Shown one piece after another: positions 15,331-21,506 of a DNA stretch of 24,627 bases. This DNA comes from Candidatus Falkowbacteria bacterium CG10_big_fil_rev_8_21_14_0_10_39_9. GTDB taxonomy: Bacteria > Patescibacteriota > Patescibacteriia > Patescibacteriales > UBA12465. Position 1 is the first letter of the stretch; the number at the start of each line of letters is the position of its first letter. The DNA lies in NCBI GenBank assembly GCA_002778645.1, contig PFAQ01000036.1, positions 1 through 24,627 of the forward strand. The letters run 5' to 3'. Below the pieces are notes generated by a model. The model was not told the DNA's origin, ran no database searches, and saw nothing but the letters and a program-made list of their open reading frames with translations. A program made the position numbers and the translations under genes.

Positions 15331-15375
15331 TTAGAAATATTTTTTTAGATATTTTCCCGTCCAACTATTAGTTAT
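15331..15375 (-). pseudogene. Orphaned UvrA C-terminal tail after an in-frame stop
   Basis: Reading on in frame past the uvrA TAA (15376-15378) gives ITNSWTGKYLKKYF and then a second TAA at 15331-15333. UvrA proteins normally end in this way (an S-x-TGxYLKxxL tail following EIAK/EVAQ). The stop therefore probably replaced a Lys or Gln codon. Confidence 0.7.
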
Positions 15376-17763
15376 TTAAGCAATTTCTTGGGGGGTACCG
15401 CAAGCCACTAAATGGCCGCCCTTATCACCACCTTCCGGTCCTAGATCAATAATCCAGTCTACTGATTTAATAATGTCCAGGTTGTGCTCAATAATTAAAA
15501 CGGTATTGCCTTTGTCCACTAGCTTGTTCAACACTTCCAAGAGGCGTTTAATATCATCAAAATGAAGCCCGGTGGTGGGTTCATCTAAAATATATAAGGT
15601 GTTACCAGTCGCTTGGCGAGACAATTCAGTCGCTAGCTTTATTCTTTGAGCCTCACCTCCAGAGAGAGTAGTAGAACTTTGGCCCAGGCGGATATAACCC
15701 AAACCGACATCATAGAGGGTCTGAAGTTTTTGGCGAATATTTTTTTCCTCTTTGAAAAATCCCATCGCTTCCTGGACAGTCATCTCGAGGACTTGAAAAA
15801 TATTTTTACCGCGATATTTTACCTCCAAAACTTCTTTTTTGTAACGTTCGCCTCCACAAGTTTCACATTTTACATAAATGTCGGGTAAGAATTGCATCTC
15901 GATTTTTATAAGGCCGTCGCCGCTACAAGTTTCACAACGACCACCAATAGTGTTGAAAGAAAAATGATTAGCTTTGAAACCTTTGATTTTAGCTTCGGTT
16001 GCTCCGGCAAAAAGATCTCTGATGGGAGTAAAGACTTCAGTGTAGGTAGCTGGGTTAGAGCGGGGTGTGCGGCCAATAGGGGATTGATCAATATCAATCA
16101 CTTTGTCGATCAAGTCTAGCCCCTTGATAGTGCGATGTTCACCGGGGTGAGTTTTGGCTCGATAGAAATGGCGGGTCAGGGCATTAGCCAAAATATCAGT
16201 CATCAGAGTTGATTTGCCTGAGCCGGAAACGCCGGTGATAGCGACAAATTTACCTAGGGGAATATGGACATCGATGTTTTTTAAGTTATGTTCAGTCGCT
16301 CCTAAAATACTGATATGTTGACCAGATCCACTGCGGTAGTCTTTTAAGGTCTGAATTGATTTACGACCAGAAAGATAGGCCCCCGTTAATGATTTAGGAT
16401 CCTTCTTGATGTCTTGGGGGGTACCAGCAAAGATAATCTTGCCCCCGTATTCACCCGCGCCCAAACCAATATCAATCACGTAGTCCGCCGCTAAAATAGT
16501 GGCTTCGTCATGTTCAACGACAACCACGGTATTCCCTTTGCTTTGTAGTAGTTTCAGAGTTTCAATTAATTTATCATTATCCCTTTGGTGTAAGCCGATG
16601 GAAGGTTCATCTAACACATAAAGAATTCCTACTAAGGCTGAGCCAGTTTGAGTGGCCAGTCTTAGTCTTTGTGATTCACCACCAGACAGAGTGCTGGAAT
16701 GACGATTGAGATTGAGGTAGTCTAGGCCGACATTTTTGATAAAGTCTAAACGGCGCTTGATCTCTTTGGTAATGGGAGTGACAATCTTTTTATCTCGCTC
16801 CCTCAGTTTAGTAGATTTTTCCAGAGCGCCAAAAAAATTACGACAGTTTAAGATATTTTTTTCAGCAACCTCATAAATTGATTCGCCCTCGATTTTTACT
16901 GCTAAGATTTCTGGTCTTAATCTTTGTCCCAAACATTTATGGCAAGGGAGGGATTGCATGTATTGGCCGATCTTTTGATGAATATAGCTGGAATCGGTTT
17001 CTTCAAAGCGCCGTTCTAAGTTGGCGATAACACCTTCAAAATCATTGTCGCCTTTAAGTAGGATGGAGATTTGTTTATCACTAAATTTTTTAAGTGGTGT
17101 GTTGATATTAAAATCACGGCGAGCGCTTAATTTCCTCATTTCTTCCAGAAGTAGATTCTGATTATGAGAGCTATAATGAGTCCAGGGTTTGACGGCTCCC
17201 TGGGCTAGGCTGAGATTGAGGTTTAAAATCAAATCCGGATCAACCTCTAATTTATTACCCAAACCTCTACAAGTCGGACAAGCGCCGGCAGCAGAATTAA
17301 AAGAAAAATCTCCTGGTTGTAATTCATTTAAGGTAATATGGCCATTAGGGCAAATTAACTTTTTCTTTTCCTTCTTTAGCTTCTTGTGACATTCTGGGCA
17401 GTGAGCGACGCCAATCTTGGCATAGATTAGACGCAAATAATCATAGATTTCAGTGATGGTGCCCACGGTGGAACGAGGGTTGTGACTAACAGAACGTTGG
17501 TCAATGGAAACAGCCGGTGGCAATCCTTCGATTAGGTCTACGTCTGGTTTATCCATCAGACCGACGAATTGTCGAGCATAGGAGGAAAGTGATTCCACAT
17601 AGCGTCTTTGCCCCTCGGCGTAAAGGGTGTCAAAAGCCAGAGAAGACTTACCGGATCCAGAAAGGCCAGTAATGACGATAAATTTATCCCGGGGGATGTC
17701 GATATCAATATTCTTGAGATTATTGACTCGAGCACCGCGGATCTTAATGTAATTATTGTTCAT
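15376..17763 (-). CDS. uvrA: UvrA-type excision nuclease ATPase lacking the UvrB-binding domain
   Basis: UvrA is the damage-sensing ABC ATPase of nucleotide excision repair. From ATG at 17763 the protein has 795 residues, against about 940 usually. Walker A sites are GLSGSGKS (33-40) and GVSGSGKS (511-518). ABC signatures LSGGE lie at 359 and 700. Zinc cysteines are at C162/C165, C274/C277, C610/C613 and C633/C636. Between HCPEC (121-125) and LNELQPGDFSFN (145-156) only about 20 residues remain; normal UvrA has the roughly 115-residue UvrB-binding domain there. One Zn site reads CPNGH instead of CPxC. The last 15 or so residues are removed by an in-frame TAA. The upstream ATG at 17808 would overlap the previous gene by 41 bases, whereas 17763 leaves 4 bases and begins at the family-typical YIKIRGARVNNLKN. 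It resembles UvrA2-like forms. Confidence 0.92.
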   Translation of the reverse strand: MNNNYIKIRGARVNNLKNIDIDIPRDKFIVITGLSGSGKSSLAFDTLYAEGQRRYVESLSSYARQFVGLMDKPDVDLIEGLPPAVSIDQRSVSHNPRSTVGTITEIYDYLRLIYAKIGVAHCPECHKKLKKEKKKLICPNGHITLNELQPGDFSFNSAAGACPTCRGLGNKLEVDPDLILNLNLSLAQGAVKPWTHYSSHNQNLLLEEMRKLSARRDFNINTPLKKFSDKQISILLKGDNDFEGVIANLERRFEETDSSYIHQKIGQYMQSLPCHKCLGQRLRPEILAVKIEGESIYEVAEKNILNCRNFFGALEKSTKLRERDKKIVTPITKEIKRRLDFIKNVGLDYLNLNRHSSTLSGGESQRLRLATQTGSALVGILYVLDEPSIGLHQRDNDKLIETLKLLQSKGNTVVVVEHDEATILAADYVIDIGLGAGEYGGKIIFAGTPQDIKKDPKSLTGAYLSGRKSIQTLKDYRSGSGQHISILGATEHNLKNIDVHIPLGKFVAITGVSGSGKSTLMTDILANALTRHFYRAKTHPGEHRTIKGLDLIDKVIDIDQSPIGRTPRSNPATYTEVFTPIRDLFAGATEAKIKGFKANHFSFNTIGGRCETCSGDGLIKIEMQFLPDIYVKCETCGGERYKKEVLEVKYRGKNIFQVLEMTVQEAMGFFKEEKNIRQKLQTLYDVGLGYIRLGQSSTTLSGGEAQRIKLATELSRQATGNTLYILDEPTTGLHFDDIKRLLEVLNKLVDKGNTVLIIEHNLDIIKSVDWIIDLGPEGGDKGGHLVACGTPQEIA

Positions 17764-17767
17764 AGTT

Positions 17768-18805
17768 TTAGATAATAGAGAAAAAAAGGCGAATAATTTT
17801 AACCTCAATTCGCTCCCAGCAGTTTAATCTAATTGCGGTAACTTGAAAAGGGGTCGACTGAGATTTCCATTTATCAAATATTTGGTTCAATTCTTTGACG
17901 ATTTCTTTCTGTTTAAAGAAAACACCGACTTCCAGGTTGTGTCCGAATGAGAGTGAGTCTAGGTTCTGGCTACCAACTAGAGCTTCGGCGTCATCAACTA
18001 ATAATATCTTGGCATGATTCATTTTGGGGTTACTATAAAACTTAATGCCGGTCGGGAGTAATTGGGAGGCGTAGGAATGATTAATTTTATCAAATATTTT
18101 ATGATCGGTATTCTTAGGAAACAATATTTCTATCTCCACATTACGGTGCCTAGCATCGTCTAAAAGAGCCATGAGCCAGCGCGGTGGTGTTAGATAGGGA
18201 GTAGTAATCTTGATGCTTTTTTGAGCGGAGATTATTTTATCCTTATAATACTCTTTCAGGGAGTTGATGTTATGAATAGGGAGGCTTTCTAGTACCAATG
18301 ATTTTATCTTCTTGATGATTGATTTTTCGTAGTAGGCTAAAATATGTTTTTTCCGACCACCACAAGATTGATAGGTGCGAGCCAGGGAGCGAAGAACTGC
18401 CTTGACGGTTTTGTTACCTGCCATTTTGATTTGAATGTCTTGCCAATTGATAATCTTTTGTTCGATATTAACCCCACCCACAAAGGCAATTCGCTTATCA
18501 ACCACCACTATTTTGCGATGAGTGCGATGCCAGAAATGACTAAATAACAGGAACTCTACTCCAATCTGACGCAGTTCGGTGATGGTGTTTTTTTTCATCT
18601 CTAGGCTGCCAAAAGCATCAGCAATTATCACCACCTCTACCCCAGCTAGAGCCTGTTTCTTGAGGAGTCCAATGAAGTCGTAACTGGCGGTAGTATCATC
18701 CAAAAAAATATACATTTCAATGTAAATTGATTTCTTGGCTTGGGCAATGGATTTGATCATCGCGCTCCAAGCTTTTTTCGAAGTTGTGTATAGGTGGTAT
18801 TTCAT
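17768..18805 (-). CDS. Phospholipase D / cardiolipin synthase-like protein
   Basis: This 345-residue PLD-superfamily enzyme has two HKD motifs: HRKIVVVD (H96, K98, D103) and HAKILLVD (H264, K266, D271). Each is followed by the usual GxxNx or GSQNLD block. Cardiolipin synthases form cardiolipin from phosphatidylglycerol by this chemistry, but typical Cls proteins also have N-terminal membrane spans, which are absent here. A soluble or peripheral phosphatidyl-transferase or phosphodiesterase (lipid or nucleic acid) is equally possible. It is the first gene of a minus-strand run, 4 bases before uvrA. The ATG lies about where transcription is predicted to start. Pairing with a UvrA homologue is notable, since some PLD-fold proteins are nucleases. 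Confidence 0.9.
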   Translation of the reverse strand: MKYHLYTTSKKAWSAMIKSIAQAKKSIYIEMYIFLDDTTASYDFIGLLKKQALAGVEVVIIADAFGSLEMKKNTITELRQIGVEFLLFSHFWHRTHRKIVVVDKRIAFVGGVNIEQKIINWQDIQIKMAGNKTVKAVLRSLARTYQSCGGRKKHILAYYEKSIIKKIKSLVLESLPIHNINSLKEYYKDKIISAQKSIKITTPYLTPPRWLMALLDDARHRNVEIEILFPKNTDHKIFDKINHSYASQLLPTGIKFYSNPKMNHAKILLVDDAEALVGSQNLDSLSFGHNLEVGVFFKQKEIVKELNQIFDKWKSQSTPFQVTAIRLNCWERIEVKIIRLFFSII

Positions 18806-18812
18806 TTCCCCC

Positions 18813-18841
18813 AGTATATCATAGTCTTGGTATTTTGTCGC
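18813..18841 (-). promoter_or_regulatory. Promoter for the PLD-uvrA-patatin operon
   Basis: On the minus strand GCGACA (18841-18836) and TATACT (18818-18813) lie 17 bases apart, with TGA before the -10 giving an extended element. The start of transcription is predicted next to the ATG at 18805, so the leader is absent or 1-2 bases. Confidence 0.55.
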
Positions 18842-18874
18842 TAGTTTTGGCTAGAAAATATGTTGATAAAGTCT

Positions 18875-18903
18875 TTGACAGGAGGTATTAATAATGGTAA
18901 AAT
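18875..18903 (+). promoter_or_regulatory. Strong promoter deciding the start of the HNH-like gene
   Basis: A perfect TTGACA (18875-18880), 17-base spacer and TAAAAT (18898-18903) with TG at 18895-18896 form a near-ideal extended promoter. The predicted transcription start (about 18910) lies downstream of the first in-frame ATG (18894), so that ATG would not be in the mRNA and the gene must begin at 18951. Confidence 0.75.
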
Positions 18904-18950
18904 TATTAGAATTTAATCGTATCTTAATAACTAAAAAAAGGAGGTACATC

Positions 18951-19472
18951 ATGAGGCGTAAGAAAAAAATTCCGCGCTATCTTCGTCAAAACCAGGAGTG
19001 TTATGTTAGGCCGGCAGTTGAAAGAGTCTGGCAGCGTCTTCGATTTTTTGGGGAACATCATTTGACACCCAGAAGTCGAGGTGGCTATTCAACCAAGGGT
19101 AATCTTCTGCGGCTTGATTTTTCACGGCACAAGGCTTGGCATTTTTTGTTTGCCAATACAACTTTGCAAGAAACTATCAAAATATTAAAGTGTATTCTCG
19201 CGTTTCAAAACAAACAGCAAGAAGCCGAATCTAATCGAGTTGCAATTCAGCTAAGTAGCGCCGAATTTAATTTGAGCCATAAAAGAATAGTGAAATCAAA
19301 AAAGAGAGACAACCAGGCCGTTGAGTCCAATCTTTTAACCCTTAATTCAGAGCATTATAAGGCTTGGAAATTTCTCTTCGGTAATTTTACTCTAAATGAG
19401 GTGATTGAGGCTCTAGAGCGAATTAGAGCAGCCAAAAGTAATATAAATAAAAAAGTATTTTTTTCAAAATGA
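18951..19472 (+). CDS. HNH-endonuclease-like protein with a duplicated C-terminal module
   Basis: The protein has 173 residues from ATG at 18951, chosen because AGGAGGT at 18939-18945 precedes it with ideal spacing and because the promoter lies downstream of the alternative ATG at 18894. Residues 35-64 carry EHHLTPRSRGGYSTKGN, then LLRLDFSRHKAWH: an HH pair, Asn and following His in the order of HNH nucleases, lacking the usual zinc cysteines. The segment NLLRLDFSRHKAWHFLFANT (51-70) with the following helix is repeated at 127-158 as NLLTLNSEHYKAWKFLFGNF, without the HH part. The function is unproven: a nuclease, or a DNA-binding relative common in CPR genomes. The gene is a single transcription unit with a perfect terminator, ends in TGA, and is the only gene in the window with a clear Shine-Dalgarno. 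Confidence 0.75.
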   Translation: MRRKKKIPRYLRQNQECYVRPAVERVWQRLRFFGEHHLTPRSRGGYSTKGNLLRLDFSRHKAWHFLFANTTLQETIKILKCILAFQNKQQEAESNRVAIQLSSAEFNLSHKRIVKSKKRDNQAVESNLLTLNSEHYKAWKFLFGNFTLNEVIEALERIRAAKSNINKKVFFSK

Positions 19473-19484
19473 TAAAAAACCAAT

Positions 19485-19508
19485 AAAAGGAGGCTAAAGC
19501 CTCCTTTT
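19485..19508 (+). terminator. Intrinsic terminator of the HNH-like gene
   Basis: A perfect 10-bp stem AAAAGGAGGC (19485-19494) with GCCTCCTTTT (19499-19508) closes on the tetraloop TAAA, 12 bases after the stop codon. Confidence 0.9.
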
Positions 19509-19511
19509 ATA

Positions 19512-19538
19512 TTGACAAAAAATAAATATCGTGATAAT
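19512..19538 (+). promoter_or_regulatory. Promoter for the lytic transglycosylase gene
   Basis: A perfect TTGACA (19512-19517) is followed by GATAAT (19533-19538) at a short 15-base spacing. An alternative with 17 bases would use the poorer TAATTT. The leader to ATG 19589 is about 45 bases and contains the small hairpin TTGTT/AACAA. Confidence 0.55.
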
Positions 19539-19588
19539 TTTAGGGGTTGTTTCTTAACAATTAAATTTCACTTAAAAAACCCAATATC

Positions 19589-20545
19589 ATGAGAAAGTAT
19601 ATTATTTTTGCCGTTATTATTTTGTTTTTGCCTCTGTCTAAGCTCTGGAGTCAAAATACAAAATCGCAATCTTCCTATGATGTTTCTTTGGCTAAAATCA
19701 AGGAAATGATTTCTCCTCCTAAAAAGAGTTTGAGCCAGTTGGAAAAACTTGAAATTTTAGCTAGACCTAAATCCAACCCCAATCTCAAGGAGAAAGTTAC
19801 TGTTGAAAAAGTTGATTATCTGGCAGCCTTAAAAAAACTTTTAGGAATCAAAGATGTTCCAACTAAAAATAAAGTTAGCTTTAACCAGAAACCAGAGACA
19901 CCCAAAACCAAGAAACCGGAAAAGCCAAAAAAGAAAAAAGTACTAACTAGTTCGGTGGGGAATATTGGAAATAAATTATTTTCTGAAACCGAAGAAAAAA
20001 CTGGCCGGATAGTAATTGTGTCTCATCCTACAAATCAGCTGGATAGTGGTGGAATTACCTTAACCAAAGAACTCGATTTGAGCTTTAACGCTCATGACTA
20101 CGAAGAAGTTCGTCGGTGGGCAGAAAATAATGGCCAGGTTTCTTTGATCCCTGTCGTAATAGCGAGATATGGTGATATCATCAGATCTTTGTCGGCCGAA
20201 TTTAATGTCAATTACCGAGTGATAGTAGCCATTATTGTTCATGAGTCTGGCGGCAATCCTCGGGTGGTAAGTTGGGCTGGAGCTTCCGGTCTAATGCAAC
20301 TCATGCCGGGAACTGCAGCCTGTTATAATGTCCATGGTAAGGCAGTTTTTGATCCTTATACTAACCTTCGAGCCGGCGTTCACTATTACTCAGATATGTT
20401 GAGAATGTTTGGTAACGACAAGGAAGCTCTTATGGCCTATGGTCTGGGTGCTGGAGGAGCTCGAAAAAAGATGAATAAAGGTATCCGGGCCGCTGAGTAT
20501 AGGCCAGTTCAAGAGGTGCTATACTTAATTGAAAGAGTTAAATAA
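19589..20545 (+). CDS. Secreted lytic transglycosylase (SLT/GH23 type)
   Basis: Lytic transglycosylases cleave peptidoglycan between MurNAc and GlcNAc with formation of an anhydro end. The 318-residue precursor begins with a signal peptide (MRKYIIFAVIILFLPLSKLW, cleavage probably near S21-Q22). Residues about 40-120 form a lysine- and proline-rich linker (PETPKTKKPEKPKKKK at 102-117). The catalytic domain occupies about 175-318. The catalytic Glu is E219 in HESGGNPR, followed by ASGLMQLMPGTA, YNVHGKAVFDPYTNLRAGV and MAYGLGAGG, the ordered GH23 motifs. A cationic linker may tether it to the wall. It is monocistronic with its own promoter and terminator. It might locally open the wall for surface appendages, but nothing here proves it. 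Confidence 0.92.
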   Translation: MRKYIIFAVIILFLPLSKLWSQNTKSQSSYDVSLAKIKEMISPPKKSLSQLEKLEILARPKSNPNLKEKVTVEKVDYLAALKKLLGIKDVPTKNKVSFNQKPETPKTKKPEKPKKKKVLTSSVGNIGNKLFSETEEKTGRIVIVSHPTNQLDSGGITLTKELDLSFNAHDYEEVRRWAENNGQVSLIPVVIARYGDIIRSLSAEFNVNYRVIVAIIVHESGGNPRVVSWAGASGLMQLMPGTAACYNVHGKAVFDPYTNLRAGVHYYSDMLRMFGNDKEALMAYGLGAGGARKKMNKGIRAAEYRPVQEVLYLIERVK

Positions 20546-20562
20546 TAATAAAGATTTTTTGC

Positions 20563-20593
20563 AAAAAACCGTTGTTTAAACAGCGGTTTTTTT
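20563..20593 (+). terminator. Intrinsic terminator of the transglycosylase gene
   Basis: CCGTTGTTT (20569-20577) pairs with AAACAGCGG (20578-20586) with one wobble, flanked by A6 and T7, starting about 18 bases after the stop codon. Confidence 0.8.
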
Positions 20594-20642
20594 ATTTTAC
20601 GCTTTCTTGGGCGGGCGAGAGTGATTATAAATTTGGGGAAAT

Positions 20643-20674
20643 AAAAAAGTTTCGGATATTTCTCCGAAACTTTT
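20643..20674 (-). terminator. Intrinsic terminator of the winged-helix gene
   Basis: The perfect 12-bp stem AAAAGTTTCGGA (20645-20656) with TCCGAAACTTTT (20663-20674) has loop TATTTC. On the minus strand it ends in a T-run and lies 18 bases past the stop codon at 20692. Confidence 0.85.
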
Positions 20675-20691
20675 GTGCGTTTGGTTGTGGT

Positions 20692-21183
20692 TTATTTTTT
20701 TATTATTACCGGTGGTCTTTCCTTTAGGTTAAGATGTCCGTCTTTGATTCTATACCCCTTTCCGATTTTATTATTGCTGATTAAGTAGCCACCCTCAAAC
20801 CATCTTTGCATAACATTGTGAACGCTATTTAATGAAATGCGTTGGTCTTTTAGTTTTTCTACTATCATGGGTTCCCGGACATATCCTTTTGGGAATTTGA
20901 GATTTAGATCTCTTAACAGATTAAATATTAGATCAGGTAATTTGCCTTTTGGGATCTGGAGTGGAATTGGGGCGTTGCAGTCGACTACAACATATTTTCC
21001 TGCCCCCTTTTTGTCTAAATATCCTTTTTTGTTTTTTCGATATAGAAAGACGGAAACCATTCCAATATCAAGAGACAGAGCTTTGGATACTTGGGTTGGT
21101 CTAAAAACAATGCCTTTTTCTTGTTTTTTTATCCAGTCAACTATTCTTTGGTAATAATCATTGCCATTCTTAATTTTGCTCAT
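20692..21183 (-). CDS. Protein with two winged-helix-like domains, probable DNA-binding
   Basis: I do not recognise a named family for this 163-residue protein. Residues about 8-68 read like a winged helix: DYYQRIVDWIKKQEKGIVFR, then a recognition-helix-like PTQVSKALSLDIGMVSVFLY and a wing, KKGYLDKKGAGKYVVV. A second, similar arrangement follows at about 82-155: LPDLIFNLLRDLNLKFP, VREPMIVEKLKDQRISLNSV, then WFEGGYLISNNKIGKGYRI. The tail is basic. It would act in the cytosol as a transcription factor or another DNA-binding protein. It is a single unit with its own promoter (21217-21245) and terminator. An imperfect palindrome at 21262-21279, just upstream of its promoter, is a candidate operator, possibly for autoregulation. 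Confidence 0.65.
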   Translation of the reverse strand: MSKIKNGNDYYQRIVDWIKKQEKGIVFRPTQVSKALSLDIGMVSVFLYRKNKKGYLDKKGAGKYVVVDCNAPIPLQIPKGKLPDLIFNLLRDLNLKFPKGYVREPMIVEKLKDQRISLNSVHNVMQRWFEGGYLISNNKIGKGYRIKDGHLNLKERPPVIIKK

Positions 21184-21216
21184 GTTTTATTTTTTAATGA
21201 TACGTTTTGTTATCTA

Positions 21217-21245
21217 ACAATACAATAATATTCTATTTTAGTCAA
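21217..21245 (-). promoter_or_regulatory. Promoter for the winged-helix gene
   Basis: On the minus strand TTGACT (21245-21240) and TATTGT (21222-21217) are separated by 17 bases, leaving a leader of about 27 bases before ATG 21183. Confidence 0.55.
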
Positions 21246-21261
21246 CACCATTTCAATTCTC

Positions 21262-21279
21262 CTTAGGGTTAACTCTAAG
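21262..21279. promoter_or_regulatory. 18-bp imperfect palindrome, candidate operator
   Basis: CTTAGGGTT followed directly by AACTCTAAG forms an inverted repeat with 8 of 9 matching positions and a GTTAAC centre. It sits 16 bases upstream of the -35 of the winged-helix gene and downstream of the tRNA-Glu terminator on the same strand. With no loop it is a poor RNA hairpin and more like a dimer binding site. Confidence 0.35.
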
Positions 21280-21285
21280 TATACC

Positions 21286-21314
21286 AAAAAAGACACCAAA
21301 ATAGGTGTCTTTTT
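21286..21314 (-). terminator. Intrinsic terminator of tRNA-Glu
   Basis: AAAAGACACC (21288-21297) and GGTGTCTTTT (21304-21313) form a perfect 10-bp stem with loop AAAATA, starting a few bases after the tRNA 3' end on the minus strand. Confidence 0.8.
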
Positions 21315-21319
21315 CTTTG

Positions 21320-21391
21320 TACCGCTACGGGGAATTGAACCCCGATTATCAGGTTGAAAACCTGGCGTCCTAACCATTAGACGATAGCGGC
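21320..21391 (-). tRNA. tRNA-Glu (anticodon TTC)
   Basis: The minus strand folds as a cloverleaf: acceptor GCCGCTA with TAGCGGT (one G-U end pair), D-arm GTCTAATGGTTAGGAC, anticodon arm with loop TTTTCAA giving anticodon TTC, and T-arm GGGGTTCAATTCCCC. The discriminator is A at 21320. The sequence closely follows the bacterial tRNA-Glu pattern (TCGTCTA...AGGAC). The outer anticodon-stem pair is a C-A mismatch. The 3' CCA is not encoded, so a CCA-adding enzyme is needed. Confidence 0.95.
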
Positions 21392-21506
21392 AAGCTGTTG
21401 AATTAACTAATAAAAAAGCGCTTTGCAATTAGGCGTTTTTTATGGTTTAATTTATAAATAGAGTATAAATAATTTTTCCTTATTCGTCAAGATAAACCCA
21501 TATAAT

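Noticed and set aside
17764..17808. 15-residue N-terminal extension of UvrA
   Set aside because: It overlaps the preceding gene and adds hydrophobic residues not seen in UvrA; the ATG at 17763 gives the normal start.
18894..18950. Upstream ATG with its own AGGAGGT for the HNH-like gene
   Set aside because: That SD overlaps a perfect -35 and the -10 lies after this ATG, so the codon should not be transcribed from this promoter.
21210..21428. 72-codon minus-strand ORF across tRNA-Glu
   Set aside because: Its core is simply translated tRNA-Glu sequence plus the terminator; tRNA structure explains the region.
21405..21435. Hairpin-like AAAAAAGCGC ... GCGTTTTTT between tRNA-Glu and tsaD
   Set aside because: The stem has only three G/C pairs and a bulge, and no gene on either strand obviously needs a terminator here.
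21501..21506. TATAAT immediately before the tsaD ATG as its promoter
   Set aside because: Transcription would begin inside the coding sequence, losing the essential N-terminal ETSCDET region start codon.
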